DNA from: Desulfovibrionales bacterium
GTDB taxonomy: Bacteria; Desulfobacterota; Desulfovibrionia; Desulfovibrionales; Desulfomicrobiaceae
Length of the DNA stretch: 9,626 nt
Assembly (NCBI GenBank): GCA_012727515.1
Contig: JAAYGZ010000028.1
Location: 1-9,626, forward strand
Reading direction: 5' to 3'
Below, piece after piece: positions 1 to 7,080 of this stretch. Below the pieces are notes generated by a model that searched no databases, had not been told where the DNA came from, and worked only from the letters and a program-made list of their open reading frames with translations. Position 1 is the first letter of the stretch, and every line of letters starts with the position of its first letter. A program made the position numbers and the translations under genes.

Positions 1-789
1 CATCATAAACGCATTGCCACTTCCTTGGTTTTACTCCCTGTTTTAGCCTGGGCGGTTTTTCATGGCGACCCTTTTTTAAGTCTGGCTATTACTGGTGTTG
101 CAGGGCTTGGATTGTTGGAATTTTATGCCATGTTCTGGCCGGAAGGGCGGAACCAGATCTGGAAATTAAGCGGACTTTTTTTTGGCGCAGCCATGATCTG
201 GGCCCCTTTAAGCTGGTCTTCCGGAGCTTTGGCCTGTAGCGCCATGATGCTGGCAGCCCTGGCTTTTTTGAGCACCTACAAACATGAACAAACAGAAGAA
301 ACCTTCTGGACCAGCCAGGTGCTTCTGTTCGGATTGCTCTATTTACCATTCATGCTCCGCTTAGCCCGCCACCTTACGGCCCCGGAAATAGCCCTGGTGC
401 TGCTGGCCACCTTTGCCACTGACACAGGGGCCTATTATGCTGGCAGTTATATCGGCGGCCCAAAAATCTGGCCCACGATCAGCCCCAAAAAAACCTGGGC
501 AGGATCTCTGGGCGGATTGCTGGCGTGTATGCTGATCAGCACAGGATTTGGCCTGAGCTTTGGCTCTGCATCCTGGCCAGCCTTTATGGCCCTGGGCGCA
601 GCCTTAAACATCGCTGCTCAGTTAGGAGATTTTTTTGAATCTGCCCTGAAACGATGGCGCGGCATCAAAGATTCTGGACGCGCCCTGCCTGGTCATGGTG
701 GCATTTTAGACCGCATTGACAGCCTGCTCTTTACCCTGCCCCTTTATTGCGGCCTGGCAGCTGTGTATCCTTTTTTCCCGCTGTCCTGA
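1..789 (+). CDS. cdsA: Phosphatidate cytidylyltransferase, 5' end missing
   Basis: CdsA makes CDP-diacylglycerol from phosphatidic acid and CTP in the inner membrane, the branch point of phospholipid synthesis. The frame is open from base 1 and reads HHKRIATSLVLLPVLAW, which matches the usual CdsA amino terminus a few residues after its Met. The true start therefore lies just left of the window, and the TTG at 25 is not the start. 262 codons are visible, nearly the full family length. The protein is strongly hydrophobic with several membrane segments. The central DTGAY and SPKKTWAG motifs (bases about 415-510) are present. The CdsA signature lies at 640-720: S-ALKR, then KDSG, then PGHGGILDRID, with all expected residues. 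It ends in TGA, 7 bases before dxr, so it is the visible head of the cdsA-dxr-rseP-tsaB operon. In related genomes uppS usually lies upstream, but it is not visible here. Confidence 0.96.
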   Translation, partial: HHKRIATSLVLLPVLAWAVFHGDPFLSLAITGVAGLGLLEFYAMFWPEGRNQIWKLSGLFFGAAMIWAPLSWSSGALACSAMMLAALAFLSTYKHEQTEETFWTSQVLLFGLLYLPFMLRLARHLTAPEIALVLLATFATDTGAYYAGSYIGGPKIWPTISPKKTWAGSLGGLLACMLISTGFGLSFGSASWPAFMALGAALNIAAQLGDFFESALKRWRGIKDSGRALPGHGGILDRIDSLLFTLPLYCGLAAVYPFFPLS

Positions 790-796
790 TTACCTC

Positions 797-2005
797 ATGC
801 GCTATATTTCTCCGCTCACGTCTGCTCTTTTTGAACGCCCTGGCCCGCGCAGCATCTCTCTTTTGGGCAGCACAGGCTCCATTGGGGTCAGCGCCTTGCG
901 CGTGCTGGCCAAAAATCCAGACGCATTTACAGTCGTGGCTCTGGCTGGGGCCCGCAATATGGAGCTCCTGGCGCGTCAGGCCATAGCATTACGCCCGCCC
1001 TATCTAGGCGTATTGGATGCAGACAAAGCTGCCTGTCTGCGCCTGCTACTCCCCTCGGACTATCACCCTCAGACATATACAGGCGCAGCAGGGTACGAGG
1101 CCCTGGCCAGCCTGCCTGAAGCAGATCTTATCCTGGCTGCTCAGGTTGGCGCAGCCGGGCTGATTCCAGCCCTGGCAGCAGCGCAGGCGGGAAAAATCAT
1201 CTGCCTGGCCAACAAAGAAGCCCTGGTCTTGGCCGGCCATCTGTTTCGACGCATCTGTCATGCCACAGGTGCTGTCATTCTGCCTGTGGATTCTGAGCAC
1301 AACGCCTTGTTTCAGGCCATGCGAGGTCATGACGCCCATATTGAACGTCTGATTCTCACTGCTTCCGGGGGACCGTTTCGTGCCAAATCTTTGGCGGAAA
1401 TAGAAAAAGCCACGCCAGCCCAGGCCCTGGCCCATCCCAACTGGTCTATGGGCGCTAAAATTTCCATTGATTCTGCAACCATGATGAACAAAGGTCTGGA
1501 AATCATCGAGGCCGTGCATTTATATGGTATGCTGCCTCAGACCGTGGATGTTCTGGTGCATCCGCAGTCCATCATTCATTCCCTGGTTGAATACAGCGAT
1601 GGCTCCCAACTGGCACACCTGGGCGTCCCGGACATGGAAATCCCCATTGCCTATTGCCTGGGCTATCCCCGGCGTCTGCACCTTGGCTTGCCGCGTCTTG
1701 ATCTGGCCAGCATCGCGTCCCTCACCTTCGCCAGCCCGGATACCGAGCGCTTTCCCTGTCTGGCCCTGGCCCGTCAGGCCCTGGAAGCCAGCCCCAGCCA
1801 CACGGTAGTGCTCAATGCGGTCAATGAAATTGCGGTCCAGGCTTTTTTAGATCACCAGCTCTCATTTCCTGGCCTAGCCCGACTCATTGCGCATGTATTG
1901 GACATGCACCAGACTGTTTCCGTGGAAGATGTCCACGCCATTCTTGACCTGGACGCCCTGGCCCGCTGTCAGGCAGCACATATGATAAAGGAGGGCCAAT
2001 GCTGA
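797..2005 (+). CDS. dxr: 1-deoxy-D-xylulose 5-phosphate reductoisomerase
   Basis: Dxr (IspC) is a cytosolic NADPH- and metal-dependent enzyme that converts DXP to 2-C-methyl-D-erythritol 4-phosphate, the first committed step of the MEP isoprenoid pathway. The 402 residues are the normal length. The NADPH-binding loop GSTGSIG is at residues 24-30 and LANKEAL at 137-143. The metal ligands fall in VDSEHN (Asp165, Glu167) and NKGLEIIEA (Glu235). The flexible-loop motif HPNWSMGAKISIDSATMMNK starts at His213, and HPQSIIHS starts at 255. I chose ATG 797 because it gives the normal family start. The longer frame from 716 would run deep into cdsA and adds nothing conserved. There is no clear Shine-Dalgarno sequence before 797, so translation may be coupled to cdsA, whose stop lies 7 bases upstream. 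The 3' end overlaps rseP by 7 bases. Confidence 0.97.
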   Translation: MRYISPLTSALFERPGPRSISLLGSTGSIGVSALRVLAKNPDAFTVVALAGARNMELLARQAIALRPPYLGVLDADKAACLRLLLPSDYHPQTYTGAAGYEALASLPEADLILAAQVGAAGLIPALAAAQAGKIICLANKEALVLAGHLFRRICHATGAVILPVDSEHNALFQAMRGHDAHIERLILTASGGPFRAKSLAEIEKATPAQALAHPNWSMGAKISIDSATMMNKGLEIIEAVHLYGMLPQTVDVLVHPQSIIHSLVEYSDGSQLAHLGVPDMEIPIAYCLGYPRRLHLGLPRLDLASIASLTFASPDTERFPCLALARQALEASPSHTVVLNAVNEIAVQAFLDHQLSFPGLARLIAHVLDMHQTVSVEDVHAILDLDALARCQAAHMIKEGQC

Positions 2006-3063
2006 GTTTTCTGGCCGTTATTCTGGTCTTAGGCGGACTTATTTTTTTTCATGAACTTGGTCATTTTCTTATAGCCAGGGCCTTTGGCATGGGGGTCAGT
2101 GTTTTTTCTCTGGGTTTCGGGACCAGACTTGTGGGACTGAAACGCGGCAAAACAGAGTACCGCATTTCTGCCTTTCCTCTGGGCGGATATGTCCAGTTAG
2201 TTGGCGAATCTCCAGGCGCTGAATTGCCAGATGGATTTACCCAGGCAGAATCCTTTGCCGTACGTGCCCCCTGGCAACGCATGCTTGTTGTGCTGGCGGG
2301 GCCGGTTTTTAATTTTATCCTGGCCTGGTTAATTTTTTGGGGTTTAAGCTGGGTTCATGGCACCCAGGAACTGCTGCCGGTCATTGGCCAGGTGACCAAT
2401 GCCAGCGCTGCCCACGAAGCCGGCCTTTTGTCCGGAGATCAGGTGCTTATGATTGACGGGCAGGAAATTGCTGTCTGGCCAGACCTGGTGAACCATATCG
2501 AAGCCAATCAAGGCAGCCCCCTGCACCTGACGATCCTGCGCAATCGCACCCAGTTCAGCCTGGATATTACCCCGCGTATGCAGGAAAAACGCAATCTTTT
2601 CGGCGAAGTAAAAATTATGCCCATGTTAGGCATTGCGCCCAAGGGAGAAATTGTTGCCCGCGAACTCTCTTTTATGGCCGCATCCTGGCACGGGGCCAGG
2701 CAAATTTGGGAAGTCAGCGCGCTTATGGTTATGGGCATTGTCAAACTTATTGAGCGCGTCATTCCCTGGACTGACATGGGCGGCGTGATCCTGATCTCAG
2801 AAATGATTCATCAGGAAGCACAAAATGGATTGGCCAGCCTTCTGGCTCTGACAGCCTTGATCAGCATCAACCTGGGCGTTCTCAACCTCTTGCCGATCCC
2901 GGTTTTGGATGGTGGACATATTTTGTTTTTTTTCCTGGAAATGGTGACTGGCAAACCTCTCAGCCCCACTGTACAAAACGCAGCCCTGCGCATTGGCATG
3001 ACCTTGCTGCTCATGCTGATGATCTTTGCGACTATCAATGATATCCTGCGCCACTTCCGTTAA
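1999..3063 (+). CDS. rseP: RseP-type site-2 intramembrane zinc metalloprotease
   Basis: This is a membrane metalloprotease of the S2P/RseP family, which cuts transmembrane segments of anti-sigma factors and cleaved signal peptides. The zinc-binding HELGH is at residues 18-22, inside the first membrane segment. The second active-site motif, NLLPIPVLDGGH, is at about 296-307 with the ligand Asp304. Further membrane segments lie near 93-118, 285-300 and 330-348. A single PDZ domain occupies about 125-200. E. coli RseP has two PDZ domains and about 450 residues, so this 354-residue form is the shorter single-PDZ type common outside the gammaproteobacteria. The start ATG is preceded by AAAGGAGGG at 1987-1995 and lies within the end of dxr. 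The substrate is unknown: no sigma-E or RseA homologue lies in the window, so the symbol denotes family rather than proven role. Confidence 0.95.
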   Translation: MLSFLAVILVLGGLIFFHELGHFLIARAFGMGVSVFSLGFGTRLVGLKRGKTEYRISAFPLGGYVQLVGESPGAELPDGFTQAESFAVRAPWQRMLVVLAGPVFNFILAWLIFWGLSWVHGTQELLPVIGQVTNASAAHEAGLLSGDQVLMIDGQEIAVWPDLVNHIEANQGSPLHLTILRNRTQFSLDITPRMQEKRNLFGEVKIMPMLGIAPKGEIVARELSFMAASWHGARQIWEVSALMVMGIVKLIERVIPWTDMGGVILISEMIHQEAQNGLASLLALTALISINLGVLNLLPIPVLDGGHILFFFLEMVTGKPLSPTVQNAALRIGMTLLLMLMIFATINDILRHFR

Positions 3064-3793
3064 TCCGCTCCTGGTGCTGAACGCGGCTGAGGCGCATATT
3101 CAGGTTGTGCTGGGCTCAGCCCAGGGCGTGCTCTATGCCGACGAGATCTTCTGCCCCGGCCAGTCCATCACCCATCTGCCAACCGCCATTGCTCGCGCTC
3201 TTGCCACGCACACGCTGGGCGTCAGCCAGTTATGCGGCATAGCCTGTGTGCGTGGCCCAGGCTCGTTTACCGGCCTGCGCATTGCCCATGCCACCATGCA
3301 CGGCCTGGCAAGGCCGCACAGTATTCCCATGGCAGGGCTGGAGTACCACGCGCTTCTGGCCGCTCCCATCCTGGCCTGCCTGCCTGCAGCACACCAGTTA
3401 GAATGCTGGATTGCGACCTACGCCCGCAAAGGCCATGTCTATCTTCAGGGTTTTGTGGCTGATCAGCCCATAGATACGGTACGCTTTTATTCTGTATCAG
3501 AAGCCCGGGCCGTGCTCATGACCCGCTCTCAGCCAAAAATCCTGGCCGGAAGCGCCGTGCGTGCGCACGAAGAACTGCTGACCCTGGCTGAGACAGTCAT
3601 TCTGCCTGCTTCGTTTGACACGCCAGGCCCTGCCTGGCTTTTGGAAGCAGCACTGGGTGCGGCATTTTCAAACATGGCGCCCCAGCCTCTGTATGTACGC
3701 AAATCTGACGCTGAAGAGAATTTACCCACCATTGCCCGGGCCAGGGGCATCTCACTCACCCAGGCCAGCACCCATCTTTTTGACTTTGACTGA
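3038..3793 (+). CDS. tsaB: TsaB, partner protein for tRNA t6A synthesis, divergent
   Basis: TsaB is the non-catalytic ASKHA-fold partner of TsaD in forming threonylcarbamoyl-adenosine at tRNA position 37. It was formerly annotated as an M22 glycoprotease. The key match is GPGSFTGLRI at residues 73-82, followed by the helix that dimerises with TsaD. The carboxy-terminal QPLYVRKSDAEENL at 216-229 corresponds to the family's P-Y-R-DAE motif. The length, 251 residues, is normal. The ATG at 3038 is the best start. It lies 26 bases inside rseP and places about nine extra residues before the first beta strand; a TTG at 3026 and a GTG at 3074 are alternatives. The protein is divergent. The usual AIDTS near the start reads VLNAA, and the DARRGEVY-like segment reads YARKGHVY. 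TsaB does not need ATPase catalysis, so these changes need not destroy function. It is the last gene of the housekeeping operon. Confidence 0.88.
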   Translation: MISCATSVNPLLVLNAAEAHIQVVLGSAQGVLYADEIFCPGQSITHLPTAIARALATHTLGVSQLCGIACVRGPGSFTGLRIAHATMHGLARPHSIPMAGLEYHALLAAPILACLPAAHQLECWIATYARKGHVYLQGFVADQPIDTVRFYSVSEARAVLMTRSQPKILAGSAVRAHEELLTLAETVILPASFDTPGPAWLLEAALGAAFSNMAPQPLYVRKSDAEENLPTIARARGISLTQASTHLFDFD

Positions 3794-3794
3794 T

Positions 3795-3828
3795 CTTTGG
3801 GCATGTTTTTTGTAAAAAACTCCTAAAG
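3795..3828 (+). terminator. Imperfect hairpin after tsaB, possible weak terminator
   Basis: CTTTGGG (3795-3801) can pair with CCTAAAG (3822-3828) with one G-U pair. The inner arms GTTTTT (3805-3810) and AAAAAC (3815-3820) pair exactly around the loop TGTA. It lies directly after the tsaB stop, where a terminator for the four-gene operon would be expected. The stem is AU-rich and no run of T follows, so it is not a standard intrinsic terminator. Its right arm overlaps the candidate sigma-28 -35 box. Confidence 0.3.
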
Positions 3829-3850
3829 AAATTTCTGCATCCTCCGATTC
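3824..3850 (+). promoter_or_regulatory. Candidate sigma-28 (FliA) promoter for fliC
   Basis: TAAAGAAA (3824-3831) and TCCGATTC (3843-3850) are separated by exactly 11 bases. The sigma-28 consensus is TAAAGTTT-N11-GCCGATAA. The TAAAG and CCGAT cores are both present with the ideal spacing, while the outer bases deviate. Transcription would start near 3857, giving a flagellin leader of about 74 bases. Late flagellar control of flagellin by sigma-28 is the usual arrangement. The box assignment rests on core matches only. Confidence 0.6.
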
Positions 3851-3866
3851 TCTCATCAAGAGAACA

Positions 3867-3890
3867 GAGCAGCGGATGGTCCGCCTGCTC
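3867..3890 (+). promoter_or_regulatory. 10-bp hairpin in the flagellin mRNA leader
   Basis: GAGCA-GCGGA (3867-3876) pairs with TCCGC-TGCTC (3880-3884 and 3886-3890) around the loop TGG (3877-3879), with C3885 as the only bulge. No T run follows, so it is not a terminator. It would begin about ten bases after the predicted transcription start. Possible roles are protecting the abundant flagellin mRNA from 5' decay or organising the regulatory leader; both are inferred. Confidence 0.6.
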
Positions 3891-3893
3891 ACA

Positions 3894-3905
3894 GGCAAGG
3901 ATGCC
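3894..3905 (+). promoter_or_regulatory. Candidate CsrA-binding hairpin in fliC leader
   Basis: GGCA (3894-3897) and TGCC (3902-3905) form a perfect 4-bp stem around the loop AGGA. The core CAAGGATG matches the high-affinity CsrA consensus CARGGAUG, and the GGA motif is displayed in the loop as CsrA prefers. The bases flanking the core differ from the consensus but pair with each other as G-C. A second CsrA-like site lies 11 bases downstream over the Shine-Dalgarno sequence, a spacing that suits two-site binding by a CsrA dimer. Confidence 0.55.
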
Positions 3906-3915
3906 GATTATCTTT

Positions 3916-3923
3916 CAAGGAGG
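3916..3923 (+). promoter_or_regulatory. fliC Shine-Dalgarno sequence, also a CsrA-like site
   Basis: CAAGGAGG contains a full AAGGAGG ribosome binding site 7 bases before ATG 3931 and fixes that start. It also fits the CsrA core CARGGANG. Binding there would block ribosomes directly, as in Bacillus hag, where CsrA represses flagellin translation until FliW removes it. Neither csrA nor fliW is in this window. Confidence 0.6.
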
Positions 3924-3930
3924 AATTACT

Positions 3931-4878
3931 ATGTCGCTCGTTATCAATCACAACATGATGGCCATGAATGCAGCCCGAAATCTGTCCAACTCATATTCGG
4001 CTCTGGCTGTATCAACCCAACGTCTGTCATCTGGCCTGCGCATCAACACTGCTGCTGATGACGCTGCTGGTCTGGCTATTCGCGAACTCATGCGTTCAGA
4101 CATTGCGTCCATCAACCAGGGTATTCGTAATGCCAATGACGCCATTTCCATGATCCAGACTGCTGATGGCGCATTGCAGGTCATTGACGAAAAGCTCATC
4201 CGTATGAAGGAACTGGCCGAACAGGCATCTACCGGTACCTATACTTCGGATCAGCGTATGATCATTGACTCAGAATACCAGCAAATGGCCTCGGAAATCA
4301 CCCGTATTGCCAATGCCACAGACTTTAATGGTATTCACCTGCTCAATGGCAACCTGTCCGCAAGTTCAACCCATGTATCAAGCTGGGGCACCAGTCATGA
4401 CGGAAGCGGCCTGAATTCCACTGGCCCGCTCAAGGTCCACTTTGGCACAGGCAATGATTCCATGGAAGACTACTACTACATTGCCATCCAGAGCGCCACA
4501 GCTTCGGCCCTTGGGGTTGGCAATGCTGCGGATACAAGCAAGGCCAACGGCGAACATGGGGTTAGTGGCGCCGGGCACAGCATCTCCACCCAGCAGGGTG
4601 CGCAGCAGGCCTTAGCTGCCATCAATGCGGCCATCACCTCCAAGGATAATATCCGCGCGAACCTGGGTGCGCTCCAGAACAGGCTGGAAAACACCATCAC
4701 CAACCTGCAGATTCAGGCAGAAAACCTGCAGGCAGCTGAGTCCCGCATCTCTGATGTGGACGTGGCCCTGGAAATGTCCAACTTTGTGCGCAACCAGATT
4801 CTGACCCAGTCCGCAGTGGCCATGCTTTCCCAGGCCAATTCCATCCCGAACATGGCCTTACAGCTCATTGGCGGATAA
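3931..4878 (+). CDS. fliC: Flagellin
   Basis: This is the filament subunit, exported by the flagellar type III apparatus and polymerised outside the cell. The start MSLVINHNMMAMNAARNL is a canonical flagellin amino terminus. RLSSGLRINTAADDAAGLAI follows at residues 31-50, and the D1 helix with RMKELAEQA at 91-99 is the region bound by host TLR5 in enterobacterial flagellins. The carboxy terminus (about 240-315) has RISDVDVALEMSNFVRNQIL and ends in ALQLIGG. At 315 residues it has only a small, Ser/Gly/His-rich central domain (about 142-222) exposed on the filament. No cysteine is present. An in-frame ATG at 3901 would add ten residues but encodes the ribosome binding site, so 3931 is preferred. 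The gene has its own promoter and terminator. In some sulfate reducers this gene is called flaB. Confidence 0.97.
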   Translation: MSLVINHNMMAMNAARNLSNSYSALAVSTQRLSSGLRINTAADDAAGLAIRELMRSDIASINQGIRNANDAISMIQTADGALQVIDEKLIRMKELAEQASTGTYTSDQRMIIDSEYQQMASEITRIANATDFNGIHLLNGNLSASSTHVSSWGTSHDGSGLNSTGPLKVHFGTGNDSMEDYYYIAIQSATASALGVGNAADTSKANGEHGVSGAGHSISTQQGAQQALAAINAAITSKDNIRANLGALQNRLENTITNLQIQAENLQAAESRISDVDVALEMSNFVRNQILTQSAVAMLSQANSIPNMALQLIGG

Positions 4879-4902
4879 GCATCTCCTTAACTCTGCAACA
4901 TG

Positions 4903-4932
4903 GCCGGGCTGCGCATGTGGCCCGGCTTTTTT
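4903..4932 (+). terminator. Intrinsic terminator after fliC
   Basis: GCCGGGC (4903-4909) and GCCCGGC (4920-4926) are exact inverted repeats around a 10-base loop, followed at once by six T (4927-4932). This is a textbook rho-independent terminator 24 bases after the fliC stop. It isolates fliC from fliD. Confidence 0.93.
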
Positions 4933-4948
4933 ATCTGCACCTGCTCTC

Positions 4949-4965
4949 CTGGCACTGCCTTTGCT
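4949..4965 (+). promoter_or_regulatory. Sigma-54 promoter for fliD-fliS
   Basis: CTGGCACTGCCTTTGCT matches the sigma-54 consensus YTGGCACGRNNNTTGCW at every defined base except one (T4956 for G). The invariant GG (4951-4952) and GC (4963-4964) are 10 bases apart, as required. Transcription would start near 4975, about 35 bases before the fliD ATG. Sigma-54 promoters of this type drive middle flagellar genes through an FlrC/FleQ/FlgR-like activator. I could not identify an activator-binding site, and no activator is encoded here. Confidence 0.85.
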
Positions 4966-5009
4966 TCAAATTGTACGACCGATGCTAACATTTTGATCTT
5001 GAGGCGCAT

Positions 5010-7070
5010 ATGGCAGACTCTCTTAGTTCTGGAGCAATCCGTTTCACAGGCCTGGGCTCAGGTACTGATTTTGAATCCATGATCACACAGCTGGTGGATG
5101 CGGAAAAAGTCAAATCCAAGCAGCTGCTTAACTGGCGCAATCAATGGGAAACCAAAAGCACTGAGTTTGACAAGCTCACTGCGGCCATGCGCGCTCTGGA
5201 TTCTACGCTCAAATCCATGAACACCACAGACGAGTTTCTGATCAAATCTGTGACATCATCAAATTCCACAGCCCTCACAGCGACAGCAGGCAGCAGCACT
5301 GAAGAAGGTTCCCATGAAGTGGACATTATTGCCCTGGCCACCACAGATATGCACATGGGGGCGGAAATTTTTTCCTCCAAAGATGATGTCATCAGCGGTG
5401 GAGTTCCCGGAACCTATGTCTTTGCCTATGCCGGACGGCAAATTGCCGTGGATATTTCAGCAACCACAACGCTGTCCCAGTTTGCCGACCTGATCAATAA
5501 AGATCCGGATAACCGCAATTATGTACGTGCCAGCGTGATTAACGACGGAAGTGGCTATCGCTTACAAATCAGGGGCATGGACCTTGGCGCTGGCAATGAT
5601 TTTATTGTGGATGACGCGGCAACCAACCCCGAATTAGTGGCCAGGTTTGGCTCAGCCAGTTTTATCCAGACTCAAAATGCCAGCAACGCCAAGCTTTCTG
5701 TGGATGGATTTCCTGTTTCCCCCACGCCCACGGCCCACATTCTTAAAGCAGTCACGGCCTATGCAGACCCCACAGATACGCTCACTGATGCTCCAGGAAC
5801 ATTTAAGTTTGCCTATGATGGACGCATATATTCCACTCCCATCAGCGCAGGAGCCACCGTGGATGACCTGGTCACTGCCATCAATGACCTGGGCAGTGGC
5901 GTCACAGCAAGCGCAGTCATCAATGATGATGGCAAAGTAGAACTGATGCTGGAGGGAGATCCTGGTTCCAGCAAACGAATAAATATCATCAACTCCCCTG
6001 GCACAACGCTGACCAGCTTCCAGGCTGCCAAATTTTCTCAGGTTCAGGGAGCCACGGATGGTTATATTGAACGCTCGACCAATACTATTTCCGACGTGGT
6101 GGGCGGCGTGACCATGAATCTGCTCAAGGCAGGAGAATCAACCACTTTGAGTATGTCCATGGATACCAGTGCCATTACAGAAAAAGCCCGCCTTTTTGTT
6201 GATGAAGTCAACACGGTACTGACTGTTATCCGCGATCAAACGAAGGTTGATTCTGTTGGCTCTAAAATCACAGGGTCCATTCTCACGGGTAACTATGGCT
6301 TGCAGATGATTCAGCAGAATCTCAAAAAAATTCTGGCTCAGCGCGGCGTGGGCTTTGACTACGACACAGATCCGCTGCTCTCACTGGCCAGTGTGGGCAT
6401 TACCACTGACAGCGCCCAGGGTTCACCTAGCTTTGGTTTACTGGTCTTTGATGAAAAATCATTCAAAGCAGCCCTGAACACAGATCCAGACGCTGTGGCC
6501 CGATTATTCAGCGCAGACTTCTATCCGTCCACTAAAGAAATTATAGATGGTGAAGCCATGGAGTCCCCGAATTTCAAATTCGACTCCTTTGTGCGCGGCG
6601 TGACCCAGGCCGGAAATTTTGAAATTTCCTATACCATTTCCGGTGGCGTTATTGCTCCAAGCCCACCTCCCACCATCAACGGCTATCCTGCCAGTATAGA
6701 CGGCAATAAAATTGTTGCCATTGGCGGAGAAAATGCCGCTCGGGGCCTGGCCATTGAAGTCATTAACACCATTGACGGAACCTACTCTGGTCAGGCGCAA
6801 CTTAAATCCGGAAAAACAGAAGAACTCTCTCAAGAAATTAAAAAATTGACCGATTCTCAATCAGGAACACTGGAAATCCTGAAAAATAATTACCAGGACA
6901 TCATGGATTCCATTGACGAAAAACTGGCCTACGAAGAGCGACGTCTGGCACTGCTGGAACGAACCATGCGTATGCGCTTTGCCAATCTGGAAGCGGTGCT
7001 CGGAACGTACGATAATATTTCCAATCAACTCAAATCACAAATTGCCGGACTGCCCAAGTCATCGTCATAA
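5010..7070 (+). CDS. fliD: Flagellar hook-associated protein 2, filament cap
   Basis: FliD forms the cap at the filament tip under which exported flagellin folds and assembles. The amino-terminal FliD domain (about 8-110) begins IRFTGLGSGTDFESMITQLVDAEK. Two similar segments follow at about 131-192 and 262-316. Each has PGT-FAY-GR, then a VDDL/FADLIN-type helix and an ASAVIND/ASVIND strand, consistent with flagellin-hook IN repeats. The carboxy-terminal FliD domain starts with SDVVGGVTMNLLKAGE (361-376) and includes SLASVGITTD and FDEKSFKAALNTDPDAV. An extra stretch of about 100 residues (503-605), with a proline cluster SPPP, precedes the final helices (605-675), which look like the coiled coil. 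At 686 residues it is much longer than E. coli FliD (about 470), the excess lying in surface domains. The start ATG has GAGG at 5001-5004. It is transcribed with fliS from the sigma-54 promoter. Confidence 0.95.
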   Translation: MADSLSSGAIRFTGLGSGTDFESMITQLVDAEKVKSKQLLNWRNQWETKSTEFDKLTAAMRALDSTLKSMNTTDEFLIKSVTSSNSTALTATAGSSTEEGSHEVDIIALATTDMHMGAEIFSSKDDVISGGVPGTYVFAYAGRQIAVDISATTTLSQFADLINKDPDNRNYVRASVINDGSGYRLQIRGMDLGAGNDFIVDDAATNPELVARFGSASFIQTQNASNAKLSVDGFPVSPTPTAHILKAVTAYADPTDTLTDAPGTFKFAYDGRIYSTPISAGATVDDLVTAINDLGSGVTASAVINDDGKVELMLEGDPGSSKRINIINSPGTTLTSFQAAKFSQVQGATDGYIERSTNTISDVVGGVTMNLLKAGESTTLSMSMDTSAITEKARLFVDEVNTVLTVIRDQTKVDSVGSKITGSILTGNYGLQMIQQNLKKILAQRGVGFDYDTDPLLSLASVGITTDSAQGSPSFGLLVFDEKSFKAALNTDPDAVARLFSADFYPSTKEIIDGEAMESPNFKFDSFVRGVTQAGNFEISYTISGGVIAPSPPPTINGYPASIDGNKIVAIGGENAARGLAIEVINTIDGTYSGQAQLKSGKTEELSQEIKKLTDSQSGTLEILKNNYQDIMDSIDEKLAYEERRLALLERTMRMRFANLEAVLGTYDNISNQLKSQIAGLPKSSS

Positions 7071-7080
7071 GGAGGAAAAT

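Noticed and set aside
716..796. Longer dxr reading frame reaching back into cdsA
   Set aside because: The added residues are a shadow of the CdsA carboxy terminus. Dxr homology and normal length start at ATG 797.
3903..3910. GCCGATTA, resembling a sigma-28 -10 box near fliC
   Set aside because: No TAAAG-like -35 lies 11 bases upstream, and the transcript would start at or beyond the Shine-Dalgarno sequence. The 3824-3850 pair fits better.
3901..3930. Earlier in-frame ATG for fliC
   Set aside because: It would translate the AAGGAGG site and add ten residues not found at flagellin amino termini.
3876..4058. Sixty-codon frame starting in the flagellin leader, possible upstream peptide
   Set aside because: It has no ribosome binding site, most of it lies out of frame within fliC, and its composition is that of a shadow frame.
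4978..4985. ACCGATGC before fliD as a sigma-28 -10 box
   Set aside because: The position 11 bases upstream reads CCTTTGCT, with no -35 similarity. The overlapping sigma-54 site is far stronger.
6504..6860. 118-codon antisense frame within fliD, and similar antisense frames at 1046-1519 and 7535-7897
   Set aside because: They lie opposite strongly supported genes, show no recognisable motif and lack ribosome binding sites I could credit.
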